A stretch of 9,662 bases of DNA, from the NCBI GenBank assembly GCA_946409675.1, contig CAMJXI010000033.1:1-9662 (forward strand). The letters run 5' to 3'. The notes beneath the pieces are model-generated. The model did no database searches. It was not told where the DNA came from and worked only from the letters and a program-made list of their open reading frames with translations. The DNA is from an uncultured Lactobacillus sp. GTDB lineage: Bacteria; Bacillota; Bacilli; Lactobacillales; Lactobacillaceae. Position numbers and translations under genes: made by a program. Positions 1 through 7,618 of this stretch are shown here, piece after piece. The stretch's first letter is position 1. Every line of letters begins with the position of its first letter.

Positions 1-1220
1 TACTTGTGATCAAAACCAAATTGAATCAAGGCTGTTTCAGTTGGATCACCTAACATTGTGCCATCCGGTTGGATTTTGGTATCGTTGGCGAAATTCATTA
101 CTTCAAGCGCCATATTGTCGGCAGCGATTGGATCACTTGCGTCCTTCAGCACTCCGTTGTAATAAACTTTTTCAACAGTCATTTGGTTCATGGTCAAAGT
201 ACCAGTCTTATCGGATGCGATAATATCAGTACTACCAAGTGTTTCAACGGCTGGCAACTTACGAACAAGCGCATTTTGGGCAGCCATTTTTTGTGTTCCT
301 AAGGCCAAAATAATAGTAACGATTGCGGGCAATCCTTCCGGAATTGCGGCAACAGCCAATGAGATAGCAGTTAAGAACATGTTCATCATCAAGACATCCA
401 TTGACACGTGGTCTGGATTCTTCAAAATCCCGATGACAAAAATTACAGCAGCAATAATCAAGATTAAGACAGTTAAGGTCTTACCAAGAGAATTCAAGTT
501 TTCCTGTAATGGAGTAGTTGTTTCGTCGGCTTGGTTAATCATATGCGCGATTTTACCAACTTCGGTGTTCATCCCGGTTCCGACAACGACACCTTCACCA
601 CGACCGTATGTGACGTTAGTGTTCATAAACGCCATGTTAATCCGGTCACCTAGCGAAATTTCTTCGTCGCTTAAAGTCTCATTGCTCTTTTCGACTGGCA
701 CAGATTCACCAGTTAAGGCAGCTTCTTCAATCTTCAAAGAAGCACTTTCAAAAAGTCTTAAATCTGCTGGGACAACGTCGCCGGCTTCAAGTAAGACGAT
801 ATCGCCGGTCACGAGTTGGTCACTTGGAACAGTGAATACAGCACCGTCACGGCGAATTTTGGCATCTGGGGTAGACATTTTTCTCAAAGCATCGATTGCT
901 TCTTCAGCTTTAGATTCTTGGAAAACACCCAAAATTGCGTTGATTAAAACAACCAACATAATGAGGCCAGCATCGGCCCATTCTTTAGCCACAAGTCCAG
1001 AAACTAAGGCGGCAACCATCAAGACAATAATCATAAAGTCTTTGAATTGATCTAAAAATCTTTGTAAGTTAGATTTTTTCTTCCCAGCTTGCAAAGCATT
1101 TGGACCATCTGTGGCCAGTCGTTTGTCAACTTCTGCCTGGGTTAAACCCTTTTCAGATGTTGCTAAGGTCGACATAATATCTTTTTCTGTTTGAGCATAA
1201 ATCCGTTTTGGATTTTCCAT
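1..1220 (-). CDS. P2A-type cation-translocating ATPase (Ca2+/Mn2+ efflux type), N-terminal part
   Basis: This is an integral membrane pump that uses ATP to move divalent cations out of the cytoplasm. I translated 406 codons; the gene runs off the left edge and about half of a usual ~870-900 residue pump is present. Visible in order: a cation-ATPase N-terminal region (1-55), M1 and M2 (about 62-78 and 82-100), the actuator domain with LTGES at 169-173, M3 (about 248-266), M4 with IPEGLP around 293-298, the phosphorylation motif DKTGT with the aspartate at 337, and GDPTETAL at 391-398 in the nucleotide domain. PEGLP in M4, where E295 corresponds to a Ca2+ ligand of SERCA, places it in the P2A group rather than with Na+/K+ pumps. 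The start is the ATG at 1220, with GGAGG 5 nt upstream. The Mn2+ riboswitch in its leader suggests that Mn2+ is a physiological substrate, as for YoaB/MgtA-type pumps of lactic acid bacteria and streptococci; Ca2+ cannot be excluded. Confidence 0.93.
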   Translation of the reverse strand, partial: MENPKRIYAQTEKDIMSTLATSEKGLTQAEVDKRLATDGPNALQAGKKKSNLQRFLDQFKDFMIIVLMVAALVSGLVAKEWADAGLIMLVVLINAILGVFQESKAEEAIDALRKMSTPDAKIRRDGAVFTVPSDQLVTGDIVLLEAGDVVPADLRLFESASLKIEEAALTGESVPVEKSNETLSDEEISLGDRINMAFMNTNVTYGRGEGVVVGTGMNTEVGKIAHMINQADETTTPLQENLNSLGKTLTVLILIIAAVIFVIGILKNPDHVSMDVLMMNMFLTAISLAVAAIPEGLPAIVTIILALGTQKMAAQNALVRKLPAVETLGSTDIIASDKTGTLTMNQMTVEKVYYNGVLKDASDPIAADNMALEVMNFANDTKIQPDGTMLGDPTETALIQFGFDHK

Positions 1221-1254
1221 TTCTTCCTCCGTCTAACCATAATAAGTTTTTTAA

Positions 1255-1295
1255 GAAAAAAGACTTATGCACGCCAAAAAGGCGCACATAAGTCT
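1255..1295 (-). terminator. Riboswitch-controlled intrinsic terminator
   Basis: On the minus strand the 15-bp stem AGACTTATGTGCGCC / GGCGTGCATAAGTCT (two internal G-U wobbles) closes a TTTTT loop (1276-1280) and is followed by a T-rich run (1260-1255). The left arm uses the same CTTATG bases (1292-1287) that close P1 of the aptamer. The two structures are therefore mutually exclusive: P1 closed means read-through, and P1 open lets the terminator form. This fits an ON switch in which bound Mn2+ permits transcription of the ATPase gene. Confidence 0.9.
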
Positions 1296-1367
1296 CACTA
1301 ATTAAGACAAGCTCAGGATATTTCCGGTTGATGAACTTGTCACATCTCTGCTAGTTACTCCCTTATG
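1287..1367 (-). promoter_or_regulatory. yybP-ykoY family Mn2+ riboswitch aptamer
   Basis: Reading the minus strand, the leader of the ATPase gene contains CATAAGGGAGTA (1367-1356) and ends in GTGAGACTTATG (1298-1287), whose outer ends pair as CATAAG/CTTATG to form P1. Between them GACAAG and CTTGTC form an internal stem enclosing TTCATCAACCGG and CCTGAG. The GGGAGTA and TGAGAC strands match the conserved Mn2+-binding arms of the yybP-ykoY class, although the first arm has three Gs where four are commonly seen. Members of this class are known to turn on Mn2+ exporters and P2A ATPases when Mn2+ is high. The class call rests on remembered consensus, not on a covariance-model search. Confidence 0.87.
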
Positions 1368-1376
1368 GATACCACT

Positions 1377-1405
1377 AGTATATTTAAAAACGATTGTTGT
1401 TGCAA
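1377..1405 (-). promoter_or_regulatory. Sigma-A promoter of the ATPase gene
   Basis: The minus strand has TTGCAA (1405-1400), a 17-nt spacer and TATACT (1382-1377), a good -35/-10 pair. Transcription would start near 1370, immediately before the first base-paired strand of the aptamer. This gives a leader of about 150 nt and agrees with the riboswitch boundaries. Confidence 0.8.
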
Positions 1406-1426
1406 GCTTTTGCGATTTAATATTTG

Positions 1427-2245
1427 TTAAATATCAAAAATAGTTACAGGTAAATTGCGCTTATGGGTTCCTTTAAGGTACCAAGCCTCAATTTTCTCTG
1501 CGGCGGAAACGTCGATTTCTCGACCTTCGAGGTAGTCATCGATTTGATCATAGGTCACACCAAGTGCGACTTCGTCAGGTAGAGAAGGCTTATCTTCCTC
1601 TAAATCAGCAGTTGGCACTTTTTTGTACAAATGCTCTGGAGCATTCAGCTCAGCGAGTAGTTGTCTGCCTTGGCGCTTATTCAAGCGGAAAAGCGGTGTG
1701 AGGTCAGCTGCACCATCACCAAACTTGGTGTAAAAAGCGGTGATGTTTTCGGCAGCGTGGTCTGTTCCGATAACGGCTCCGCTGGTTTGACCGGCGACAC
1801 CATATTGGGCAATCATCCGCTGACGCGCCTTGATATTTCCCTTATTGAAATCAGAGATGACAAGACCGTTAGCTTCGATAGCTTGGACCATTGCATCCGT
1901 GCTTGCCTTAATATTGATGCGTAGCGTTTGGTCAGCGTGCATAAACTCGATAGCATCCAACGCATCAGTTTCGTCGGCTTGGGTGCCATAAGGTAAGCGG
2001 ATGGCGATGAATTGGTAGCTCTCTTCGTTAGTCTCTTCCCGCATCTCAGTGATGGCCATTTGGGCCAACTTGCCGGCGAGAGTTGAATCTTGGCCACCGG
2101 AAATTCCGAGGACGTAGGTTTTTAAGAACGGATTTTGGTGCAAATACTTTTTCAAGAAATCGACTGTCTTTCTGATTTCTGCTTTTGGATCAATACTTGG
2201 CTTTGTTTTTTCAAAAGCGATTATTTTCTTTTGTAAATCTCGCAT
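1427..2245 (-). CDS. nadE: Ammonia-dependent NAD(+) synthetase
   Basis: NadE is a cytoplasmic enzyme that adenylates nicotinate adenine dinucleotide with ATP and amidates it with ammonia to give NAD. The 272-residue product has the usual length of the NH3-dependent class and lacks the glutaminase domain of the long class. The ATP-pyrophosphatase P-loop SGGQDST is at 49-55. A conserved stretch containing GTDHAAEN and the [10 protein letters not shown] segment follows (about 160-190), and the protein ends in a KRNLP...FD tail typical of the family. The ATG at 2245 has GGAG about 8 nt upstream, inside the end of pncB. Only 2 nt separate it from the pncB stop, so the two are almost certainly co-transcribed and translationally coupled. 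No terminator is seen after it. Confidence 0.96.
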   Translation of the reverse strand: MRDLQKKIIAFEKTKPSIDPKAEIRKTVDFLKKYLHQNPFLKTYVLGISGGQDSTLAGKLAQMAITEMREETNEESYQFIAIRLPYGTQADETDALDAIEFMHADQTLRINIKASTDAMVQAIEANGLVISDFNKGNIKARQRMIAQYGVAGQTSGAVIGTDHAAENITAFYTKFGDGAADLTPLFRLNKRQGRQLLAELNAPEHLYKKVPTADLEEDKPSLPDEVALGVTYDQIDDYLEGREIDVSAAEKIEAWYLKGTHKRNLPVTIFDI

Positions 2246-2247
2246 TA

Positions 2248-3714
2248 TTAGCTCTCCTGAGAATACTTAGCCCGAATTTCGTGAATCAAGCTCATCTTTT
2301 GTTGGTAAAGGTTTTGCGACAAGTCAACGGGATAATCTTGCGGATTCAAATCACGCTTGTATTCGTCCCAGAGACCGTCTAATTGGGTCTTACAATAAGC
2401 CTTGATGTCTTTTAGGTCAGGTAGTTTGTAGACGAGTTCGCCTTGGTCATAGATTGGCACAAGGACAGGACGTGCGGTGAAGTTCTTCACTGTTTTATTG
2501 ATGTAAGTGTAGTTGGGGTGGAACATGAACAATTCCTTAAGATTTCTAGGATCTTCGGTACTCAAGCTGACCCAGTCACCTTCAGACTTGCAGTCCTTGT
2601 CGTTGTTCGTAATCCGCCAAACTTGTTTCTTGGCTGGGGTGCTGACCTTCTCGGCATTACTCGAAAGTTTCAAAGTATCTTCCATCACGCCGTTTTCATC
2701 TTCAATGGAAACGAGTTTGTAGACTGCTCCAAGAGCTGGTTGGTCAAATGCGGTAATCAATTTAGTACCGATTCCCCAAGCTTCGATCTTTGCACCTTGC
2801 ATCTTCAAGTTTTGAATCGTCTTTTCATCCAAATCGTTGGAAGCAAAAATCTTGGCATTTGGGTAGCCGGCATCGTCTAATTGTTGGCGAATTTTTTTGG
2901 AAATGTAGGCCATATCGCCTGAATCGATGCGGACACCGACAAAATTAATTTTGTTGCCCATCTCGCGTGCCACGCTAATAGCGGTTGGCACACCACTTCT
3001 GAGTGTGTCGTAGGTATCAACTAAGAAGACACAATCCTTGTGGGTCTCAGCATAAGCCTTGAAGGCTAAGTATTCGTCACGGTAGGCTTGGACCAAGGAA
3101 TGAGCGTGTGTACCACTGATTGGAATACCAAATAGCTTACCGGCACGAACGTTACTAGTAGCATCAAAGCCAGCAATATAGGCTGCACGCGTGCCCCAAA
3201 GTGCGGCATCACATTCTTGCGCACGACGGGTACCAAATTCCATGACGGTGTCGTCACCAACGGCAGATTTAACCCGCGCTGCCTTAGTAGCAACCAGTGT
3301 TTGGTAGTTAACGATGTTTAAGAGTGTCGTTTCGACAAGCTGACATTGTGCCAAAGGTCCTTCAACTTGAAAAATGGGTTCGTTGTTGTAAACGAGCTCG
3401 CCTTCAACGGCAGATTTAATTGAGCAGGTGAATTCAAAATGGCGCAAGTAATCGATGAAGTCGTCGTCGTAGCCTTCGGAATCTTGGAGATAAGTCAGGT
3501 CACTCTCGGCAAACTTCAAGTGATTCAAATATTCGACTGCGTGTTCCAAGCCCGCAAAAACAGCGTAGCCGTTTTCGAACGGAATTTTGCGGAAGTACAT
3601 TTCGAATACTGAATTACGATTGTGAATGCCCTTCTTGAAATAGGTGTACATCATGTTGATTTCGTAAAGGTCGGTGTGCAAAATTAGTGAATCATCTTGC
3701 CTGTCATAAATCAT
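2248..3714 (-). CDS. pncB: Nicotinate phosphoribosyltransferase
   Basis: PncB converts nicotinate and PRPP to nicotinate mononucleotide, usually with ATP hydrolysis, and is the entry step of niacin salvage (Preiss-Handler route). The 488-residue product begins with the family signature [13 protein letters not shown] (14-26). It has EFGTRRA (159-165), GTHAHS (201-206) in the region carrying the histidine that is phosphorylated in characterised members, [11 protein letters not shown] (231-241) and GVRIDSGD (260-267), the phosphate-binding region. The length fits the longer bacterial type. The ATG at 3714 is preceded by AGAGGA about 9 nt upstream. It is first in an operon with nadE; the NadD step in between is not encoded here. 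An organism relying on this pair would need external niacin if it lacks de novo genes, which this window cannot show. Confidence 0.96.
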   Translation of the reverse strand: MIYDRQDDSLILHTDLYEINMMYTYFKKGIHNRNSVFEMYFRKIPFENGYAVFAGLEHAVEYLNHLKFAESDLTYLQDSEGYDDDFIDYLRHFEFTCSIKSAVEGELVYNNEPIFQVEGPLAQCQLVETTLLNIVNYQTLVATKAARVKSAVGDDTVMEFGTRRAQECDAALWGTRAAYIAGFDATSNVRAGKLFGIPISGTHAHSLVQAYRDEYLAFKAYAETHKDCVFLVDTYDTLRSGVPTAISVAREMGNKINFVGVRIDSGDMAYISKKIRQQLDDAGYPNAKIFASNDLDEKTIQNLKMQGAKIEAWGIGTKLITAFDQPALGAVYKLVSIEDENGVMEDTLKLSSNAEKVSTPAKKQVWRITNNDKDCKSEGDWVSLSTEDPRNLKELFMFHPNYTYINKTVKNFTARPVLVPIYDQGELVYKLPDLKDIKAYCKTQLDGLWDEYKRDLNPQDYPVDLSQNLYQQKMSLIHEIRAKYSQES

Positions 3715-3787
3715 TTTTTTAGTCCTCTTTAATAAAAGTATTTTCTACATATATAATTAGTACATAGTTAGTATACATTTTTTCACA
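3715..3787 (-). promoter_or_regulatory. AT-rich promoter/operator region of pncB-nadE
   Basis: The only promoter space for pncB is this AT-rich stretch. On the minus strand it has TATACT (3775-3770), a good -10 without an obvious -35, and TTGTGA (3788-3783) followed after 16 nt by the weaker TATGTA (3766-3761). ATGTA occurs three times, and two copies sit in the related words ATGTATACTAA and ATGTACTAA, 13 nt apart. A niacin-responsive repressor such as NiaR often controls these genes in Firmicutes, but I cannot confirm its operator here. Confidence 0.4.
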
Positions 3788-3812
3788 AATAAAAACAGCC
3801 TTTAGGCTGTTT
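3788..3812 (-). terminator. Intrinsic terminator of the polysaccharide operon
   Basis: On the minus strand AAACAGCC, a TAAA loop and GGCTGTTT form an 8-bp hairpin (3812-3793), running into a T-rich tail. It lies 27 nt past the GT4 stop codon and just upstream of the pncB promoter, so it separates the two minus-strand operons. Confidence 0.85.
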
Positions 3813-3838
3813 GAGTTTCAATTCTGCTTCACAAGAGA

Positions 3839-4930
3839 CTACTTTTGAAGCATTTTTTGATAAATATTAAGAATGTCTGTGAGCTGGTTAAAGATGGAGA
3901 ATTTGTGCAACATATAGTCTTTTTGGGTCGCTCCCATTTGAGCTAATTCAGCCCGTGGAAGTTCGTAGGCCTTCTTCAATTTAGCGGTGAAATCAGCTTC
4001 ATCACCGACTTTTGCGATAAATCCGTGTGCCTCGTCTGGGATGATTACATCGATATCCCCGACTGAGGTACTCAATAATGGCACCGAACTATTGGCCGCT
4101 TCTAAAAGGACCAGAGGGAAGCCTTCGGAAATTGAAGATAGCACAGCCAAATCCATTTCGGCATACAGTGCCTTAATTTCTTTTTGATCCAAGAAACCGT
4201 GAAAGATGACCTGGTCTTGTAAACCAAGTTTTGCGGTCAGTTCTTCGAGGTTACCCTTCTCGCTCCCATCGCCAACGAAGTGTAACTTCACATCGGCAGA
4301 CTTTAGGTTGGCTACTGCACGAAGCAACAGCGTTTGATTCTTGACGGGTTCCATCCGGGCGACACTGACTAGATTAAAATCAGTGTGCTCAACCTTTGGC
4401 AAAACGTCTTGATCAAAAAAGATACCGTTGCAGATAACGCTGGTCTTGTCTTTGGCAATTCCGAGTTTGTCGGTCAAAACGCTTTGGACGTAACGGTTAA
4501 CGGTTAAGAGGTGGTCGGCTTTTTTTAAGCTAGCAGTATTTAGCTTCTCAAAAATTTTGCCTTTGATGCCACGGTTAGCAAAGTCCTCTAGGGGATCACT
4601 ATGAATCGTGATGGCCCACTTGGCGTTCACTTTCTTATGAACCTTCGACATCACCAAATTAGCTCGTGGGCCGTGAGTATGCACGATATCAAAATCATGC
4701 TCATTAATATATTGGGCGAGCTTTTTAGAAAGGTCGAGGCTATAACGACTACTAATATCGAGGACGTCGACCTTAATCCCTGTTTTGCGGGCAGCCTTTG
4801 CAACTGGTCCATTTGCAAAAGTCAGTAGGGTAAAATCTTGGTTCTTTTCTTTAGCAGCGGTCAAGAGGTGGACAATGTGGAATAAACCGCCACCCTCTTC
4901 TAACCCAGCATTTACGTGTAATACTTTCAT
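3839..4930 (-). CDS. Glycosyltransferase family 4 (GT-B fold)
   Basis: This is a cytoplasmic or membrane-associated retaining glycosyltransferase that would extend a lipid-linked saccharide; the sugar donor and acceptor cannot be read from sequence. The 363-residue product has an N-terminal Rossmann domain opening MKVLHVNAGLEEGGG with HTHG at 84-87. Its C-terminal domain has the donor-site R192 and K197 within SVARMEPVKNQ and the EX7E motif E269...E277 in SEGFPLVLLEA. It has no signal peptide or membrane span. The ATG directly abuts the stop codon of the TagA-like gene (TAG-ATG), with AGGA about 13 nt upstream, so translation is probably coupled. It is the last gene of the flippase-TagA-GT4 operon and is followed by a terminator. 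It could act in capsule, exopolysaccharide or a teichoic-acid-like polymer. Confidence 0.9.
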   Translation of the reverse strand: MKVLHVNAGLEEGGGLFHIVHLLTAAKEKNQDFTLLTFANGPVAKAARKTGIKVDVLDISSRYSLDLSKKLAQYINEHDFDIVHTHGPRANLVMSKVHKKVNAKWAITIHSDPLEDFANRGIKGKIFEKLNTASLKKADHLLTVNRYVQSVLTDKLGIAKDKTSVICNGIFFDQDVLPKVEHTDFNLVSVARMEPVKNQTLLLRAVANLKSADVKLHFVGDGSEKGNLEELTAKLGLQDQVIFHGFLDQKEIKALYAEMDLAVLSSISEGFPLVLLEAANSSVPLLSTSVGDIDVIIPDEAHGFIAKVGDEADFTAKLKKAYELPRAELAQMGATQKDYMLHKFSIFNQLTDILNIYQKMLQK

Positions 4931-5656
4931 CTAATTCTTCTTCCTAGATTTCTTTACTTCGCCAATAAACTTAGGTAAGACGAGCATGCGCTTGAAACGA
5001 GTTGGGTTTGTCAGTAAACGATAGAACCATTCGAGGTGCGCCTTTTGGAAAATCATTGGGGCACGTTTGACGGTCCCTGAGAAAACGTCGAAACTTCCGC
5101 CGACACCCATCATCATTGCGGGTAGGTTGTCCTGGCGCAAAATGTTGATTAATTCTTCTTGTCTAGGATAGCCGAGGGCCGCAAAAACCATGTCGGGTTC
5201 GGCAGCTTCGATTTCGGTTGCAACAGTCTGCAAATCTTCCTTGAAGTAACCATCTTTAGCACCGACGACTTGGATATGTGGGTATTTCTCAGCGACTTTT
5301 TGGGCGACTTTAGCAATTACTTCGGGTTTTGCACCAACGAAGAAAATTTTGCTCGAACGTTTCTCGGCAATTTCGATAAACCAAGAAAACAAGTCATAGC
5401 CAGTTACGCGTTCCTTCATCGGGGTCTTTAAAATATTAGCTCCCTTGATAATGCCAATGCCATCGGCTGTTAAGAAGTCGGCTCCGTTGACCAGTTCTTT
5501 GAAATCAGGATTATCTTTAGCTGCCATCACAATCTCGGGATTAGCAGTTACGATAAACGTCGATTGTTTGTTGTTCATGCGACTGAGGAAAAGATTTTGA
5601 AATTCGCGCATCGAATAGTTATCAAATTTAACATCTAAGACTGAAATTTTACTCAT
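4931..5656 (-). CDS. tagA: WecB/TagA/CpsF family glycosyltransferase (GT26)
   Basis: TagA-type enzymes transfer ManNAc from UDP-ManNAc to undecaprenyl-PP-GlcNAc on the inner membrane face, the committed step of wall teichoic acid linkage-unit synthesis; WecB/CpsF relatives use other sugars. The 241-residue product has the family length and signatures: VTANPE (36-41), TADGIG (64-69), ERVTG (82-86), GYPRQEE (162-168), GVGGSFDVFSG (184-194) and RAP...LEW...RLL. T37, D65, R83 and Q166 align by position and context with active-site residues described for a bacterial TagA, and the C-terminal Arg/Lys-rich tail needed for membrane docking is present. The ATG at 5656 has only a weak AGG site. Neighbours are a flippase and a GT4, so a role in a surface polysaccharide other than classical teichoic acid is possible. 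The symbol is by family only. Confidence 0.9.
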   Translation of the reverse strand: MSKISVLDVKFDNYSMREFQNLFLSRMNNKQSTFIVTANPEIVMAAKDNPDFKELVNGADFLTADGIGIIKGANILKTPMKERVTGYDLFSWFIEIAEKRSSKIFFVGAKPEVIAKVAQKVAEKYPHIQVVGAKDGYFKEDLQTVATEIEAAEPDMVFAALGYPRQEELINILRQDNLPAMMMGVGGSFDVFSGTVKRAPMIFQKAHLEWFYRLLTNPTRFKRMLVLPKFIGEVKKSRKKN

Positions 5657-5726
5657 TATTCTACCTAACTATTTTTGATTTTCTTTTGTTGCTTTGTTTT
5701 GCTGATCTTATTTCTTCGTTGCACCG

Positions 5727-7154
5727 TTACCTCTTAAAGACTTTCTGCGCAAGCTTAAGCACGTCTTTGTTCAACTCGAACTTGAGCGCGAAGAAAAGCA
5801 CAGCGTACACTAACATCATTATAATAGATTTGATGGTCATATCAAAGAAAGCCGAGCCGACAAAATTCGGCAAGATCCAACCAATGCCAGTCGTGATTAA
5901 AGCGATGAAGAGATACTTAGGTGTCTCACCAAAAACATACTGGAAGTCGATTGCATCCCTGACCCGCCAGATTCGAAGGGCACAGACGATGAATTCCGTG
6001 AAAATAACGGTAAACATCGCGCCTTCTGCCCCAAATTTTGGATCGAGCGTAAAGTTGAGGAATAGGCTCAAAACTGCCCCAATAATGACGGGGACGGCGA
6101 AATCCTTGTCTCGTCTCGCAGCTAGTGCGAACTGGTTGGCAAAGACGTCACCGATTGGAATAAAGACAATCAACAAAGTCGAGGCCATCATCAGATGGAT
6201 CATCCCGGTAAACTTGTCACCGAAGAAGAATGGGACGAACTCGCGGGTGTTCACCATTACTACGCTTGCAAAAATCAACCCGAGCATCAACGACACGTCG
6301 TAGGATTTCTTCATGAAAAACTTTTGGTGCTCTTTTTTGGAGCTAGCCATCTTCGGCATCATGACGATGGAGATTGAGGTAATCACTCCCAAAATCATCA
6401 TCGAAATTCGCTGCGAATTATCGTAAAACGCAACTTGAGTCGTACTCTGGAACGTTCCGAGAATCGGTTTGTCCAGCGTGTTGTAAACTTTCATCGCTAT
6501 CTGGGGCAAAAGTAACGTTCCGACCGCAATCAGAGTCGACTTCAAGTGGTAGAAGCTCTTGACGGGACGACCTACGTACTTGCGAATCGAAATCCAGAAG
6601 ACGAAACTACCAAGCATCGTGCTCACAGACGAGATCAACATGTACTTCCAGAGATCTTCGGGCGACTTCACCAAACTGAAGATTAAAACGACTGTGGTCA
6701 GTTTAACTAAAGTGTTTCGAATAACGACCCGACCGAAATCTTCCAGTCCTTGGAAGAACCAGGCAATGTCAAACATTGCGGAAACTAGAAGGGGCAATTG
6801 AAGATAGAAGAAAGGCCAATACTTGATTTTGCCGGTGGAAACAATCAAAACGGTCAAGACAATGACGACAAAACTCGCAATGGCTTGTAAATACCACAAG
6901 CCCCAAAAGGCTTTGGTCAGCTCCTTAGGAGTTCCGTTCATGCGGACCCGGGCAATCGTCCGGACACCGATACTACTGATGGCAAAAGCACAAAGCACCA
7001 TTAAGAATTGAATCGAGAATTTGACATAACTATAGATACCATACGTATTGGGTCCTAAAACCCGGGAAACGTACGGCACCGTAATTAACGGAATCAAAAC
7101 CAAGAAGACCTGGTACATGGCGTTGTACATGATATTTAGTAAAGTTTTTTTCAT
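5727..7154 (-). CDS. Wzx-type polysaccharide flippase (MOP superfamily)
   Basis: This polytopic membrane protein is expected to move an undecaprenyl-diphosphate-linked oligosaccharide from the inner to the outer face of the membrane. The start of the 475-residue product, with PLITVPYVSRVLG and YGIYSY near residues 22-40, is a typical Wzx/RfbX signature. Hydrophobic segments recur along the whole length, consistent with about 12-14 membrane spans. I chose the ATG at 7154 because GGGGGAG lies directly upstream; an in-frame TTG at 7172 would add six residues without a ribosome site. It is first in the operon, with 70 nt to the TagA-like gene. That spacer is purine-rich on the minus strand and shows no structure. 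The substrate cannot be deduced. Confidence 0.93.
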   Translation of the reverse strand: MKKTLLNIMYNAMYQVFLVLIPLITVPYVSRVLGPNTYGIYSYVKFSIQFLMVLCAFAISSIGVRTIARVRMNGTPKELTKAFWGLWYLQAIASFVVIVLTVLIVSTGKIKYWPFFYLQLPLLVSAMFDIAWFFQGLEDFGRVVIRNTLVKLTTVVLIFSLVKSPEDLWKYMLISSVSTMLGSFVFWISIRKYVGRPVKSFYHLKSTLIAVGTLLLPQIAMKVYNTLDKPILGTFQSTTQVAFYDNSQRISMMILGVITSISIVMMPKMASSKKEHQKFFMKKSYDVSLMLGLIFASVVMVNTREFVPFFFGDKFTGMIHLMMASTLLIVFIPIGDVFANQFALAARRDKDFAVPVIIGAVLSLFLNFTLDPKFGAEGAMFTVIFTEFIVCALRIWRVRDAIDFQYVFGETPKYLFIALITTGIGWILPNFVGSAFFDMTIKSIIMMLVYAVLFFALKFELNKDVLKLAQKVFKR

Positions 7155-7157
7155 GTG

Positions 7158-7164
7158 CTCCCCC
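7158..7164 (-). promoter_or_regulatory. Ribosome binding site that sets the flippase start
   Basis: GGGGGAG on the minus strand lies 3 nt before the ATG at 7154. The spacing is rather short, but no comparable site precedes the upstream in-frame TTG (7172) or ATG (7166), so 7154 is the best start. Confidence 0.65.
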
Positions 7165-7222
7165 ATTTCCAAAAAAGTCTGTCAGGCAATTTACCTGTTC
7201 TTGGTTTAAAATACTCTTTCAT

Positions 7223-7250
7223 ATCATAGCAAATTATTTTTTCAAAATAA
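7223..7250 (-). promoter_or_regulatory. Probable extended -10 promoter of the polysaccharide operon
   Basis: On the minus strand TATGAT (7228-7223) is directly preceded by TGC, an extended -10 element, with a weak TTATTT (7250-7245) 16 nt upstream. The start site would be near 7216, giving a leader of about 60 nt before the flippase ATG. I see no hairpin terminator in that leader. Confidence 0.6.
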
Positions 7251-7415
7251 CTTTTTTGCCAAAAATTATCTCTTTCTTCAAATATCAGACGGACAAATTT
7301 TTACGGGAACAAATCTTTTAAGCGCTGATAAGTCATATTGCTAACACTCTCCGGAATATTTGCATTAAAATAACACTGTTAATTGTAGGAATGTTTTAGA
7401 CAAAGGAGACCAACT
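7251..7415. other. Intergenic region upstream of the small-protein gene
   Basis: This AT-rich spacer separates two divergent genes. It contains TAACACT twice, at 7342-7348 and 7371-7377. The second copy is part of the perfect inverted repeat TAACA-C-TGTTA (7371-7381), 34 nt before the small-protein start codon, where an operator could lie. No convincing -35/-10 pair for the plus-strand gene was found. Confidence 0.35.
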
Positions 7416-7601
7416 ATGAATGAAGAACATAGCATCAAAGATCGAATTAAAGCTGAAGCGGACAAAGTCGAAGAAAAACTCCACCATAAAAAAGCAGATG
7501 GTGAAGAATCTAAGATGAAAAAAGTTGAGGGTGAAGTTAAAGATAAAACTCACCACGCAGAAGATAAAATTAAAGACGTCTTCCATAAGAAAGACAAATA
7601 A
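7416..7601 (+). CDS. Small highly charged protein of unknown function (61 aa)
   Basis: I do not recognise this gene with certainty. The 61-residue product has 16 Lys, 1 Arg, 17 Asp/Glu and 6 His, a single Phe, and no Cys, Trp, Tyr or Pro. It has no signal peptide or membrane span and should be largely helical or disordered and cytoplasmic. The second half (KVEGEVKDKTHHAEDKIKD) loosely recalls CsbD-like or LEA-like stress proteins, but the match is weak. Two segments look related, each with HH or H followed by KK (HHKK at 23-26, HKK at 57-59). It is very likely real: AAAGGAG lies 7 nt before the ATG and a strong terminator follows the stop codon by 17 nt. It is monocistronic, convergent with the GntR gene and divergent from the polysaccharide operon, so the context gives no function. 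Confidence 0.8.
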   Translation: MNEEHSIKDRIKAEADKVEEKLHHKKADGEESKMKKVEGEVKDKTHHAEDKIKDVFHKKDK

Positions 7602-7618
7602 TTGGGGACAAACGAATA

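Noticed and set aside
190..1050. Open frame of 286 codons on the plus strand
   Set aside because: It is the antisense shadow of the P2A ATPase gene. Its translation is low-complexity, rich in Ser, Thr, Ile and Ala, and has no ribosome site or domain.
1421..1437. AT-rich inverted repeat ATATTT-AAC-AAATAT at the nadE stop codon as a terminator
   Set aside because: It has only 6 A-T pairs with no G-C pairs and no T-run, and it overlaps the stop codon, so it is too weak to count as an intrinsic terminator.
2443..2880. Open frame of 145 codons on the plus strand
   Set aside because: It lies entirely antisense to pncB, whose family motifs are intact. No expression signals were seen.
5686..6303. 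Open frame of 205 codons on the plus strand
   Set aside because: It lies antisense to the flippase gene, has no ribosome site and has no recognisable domain; it is a shadow of coding sequence on the other strand.
7316..7331. Possible CcpA cre site around TTTTAAGCGCTGATAA
   Set aside because: It departs from the cre consensus at three conserved positions and is 85 nt from the nearest start codon.
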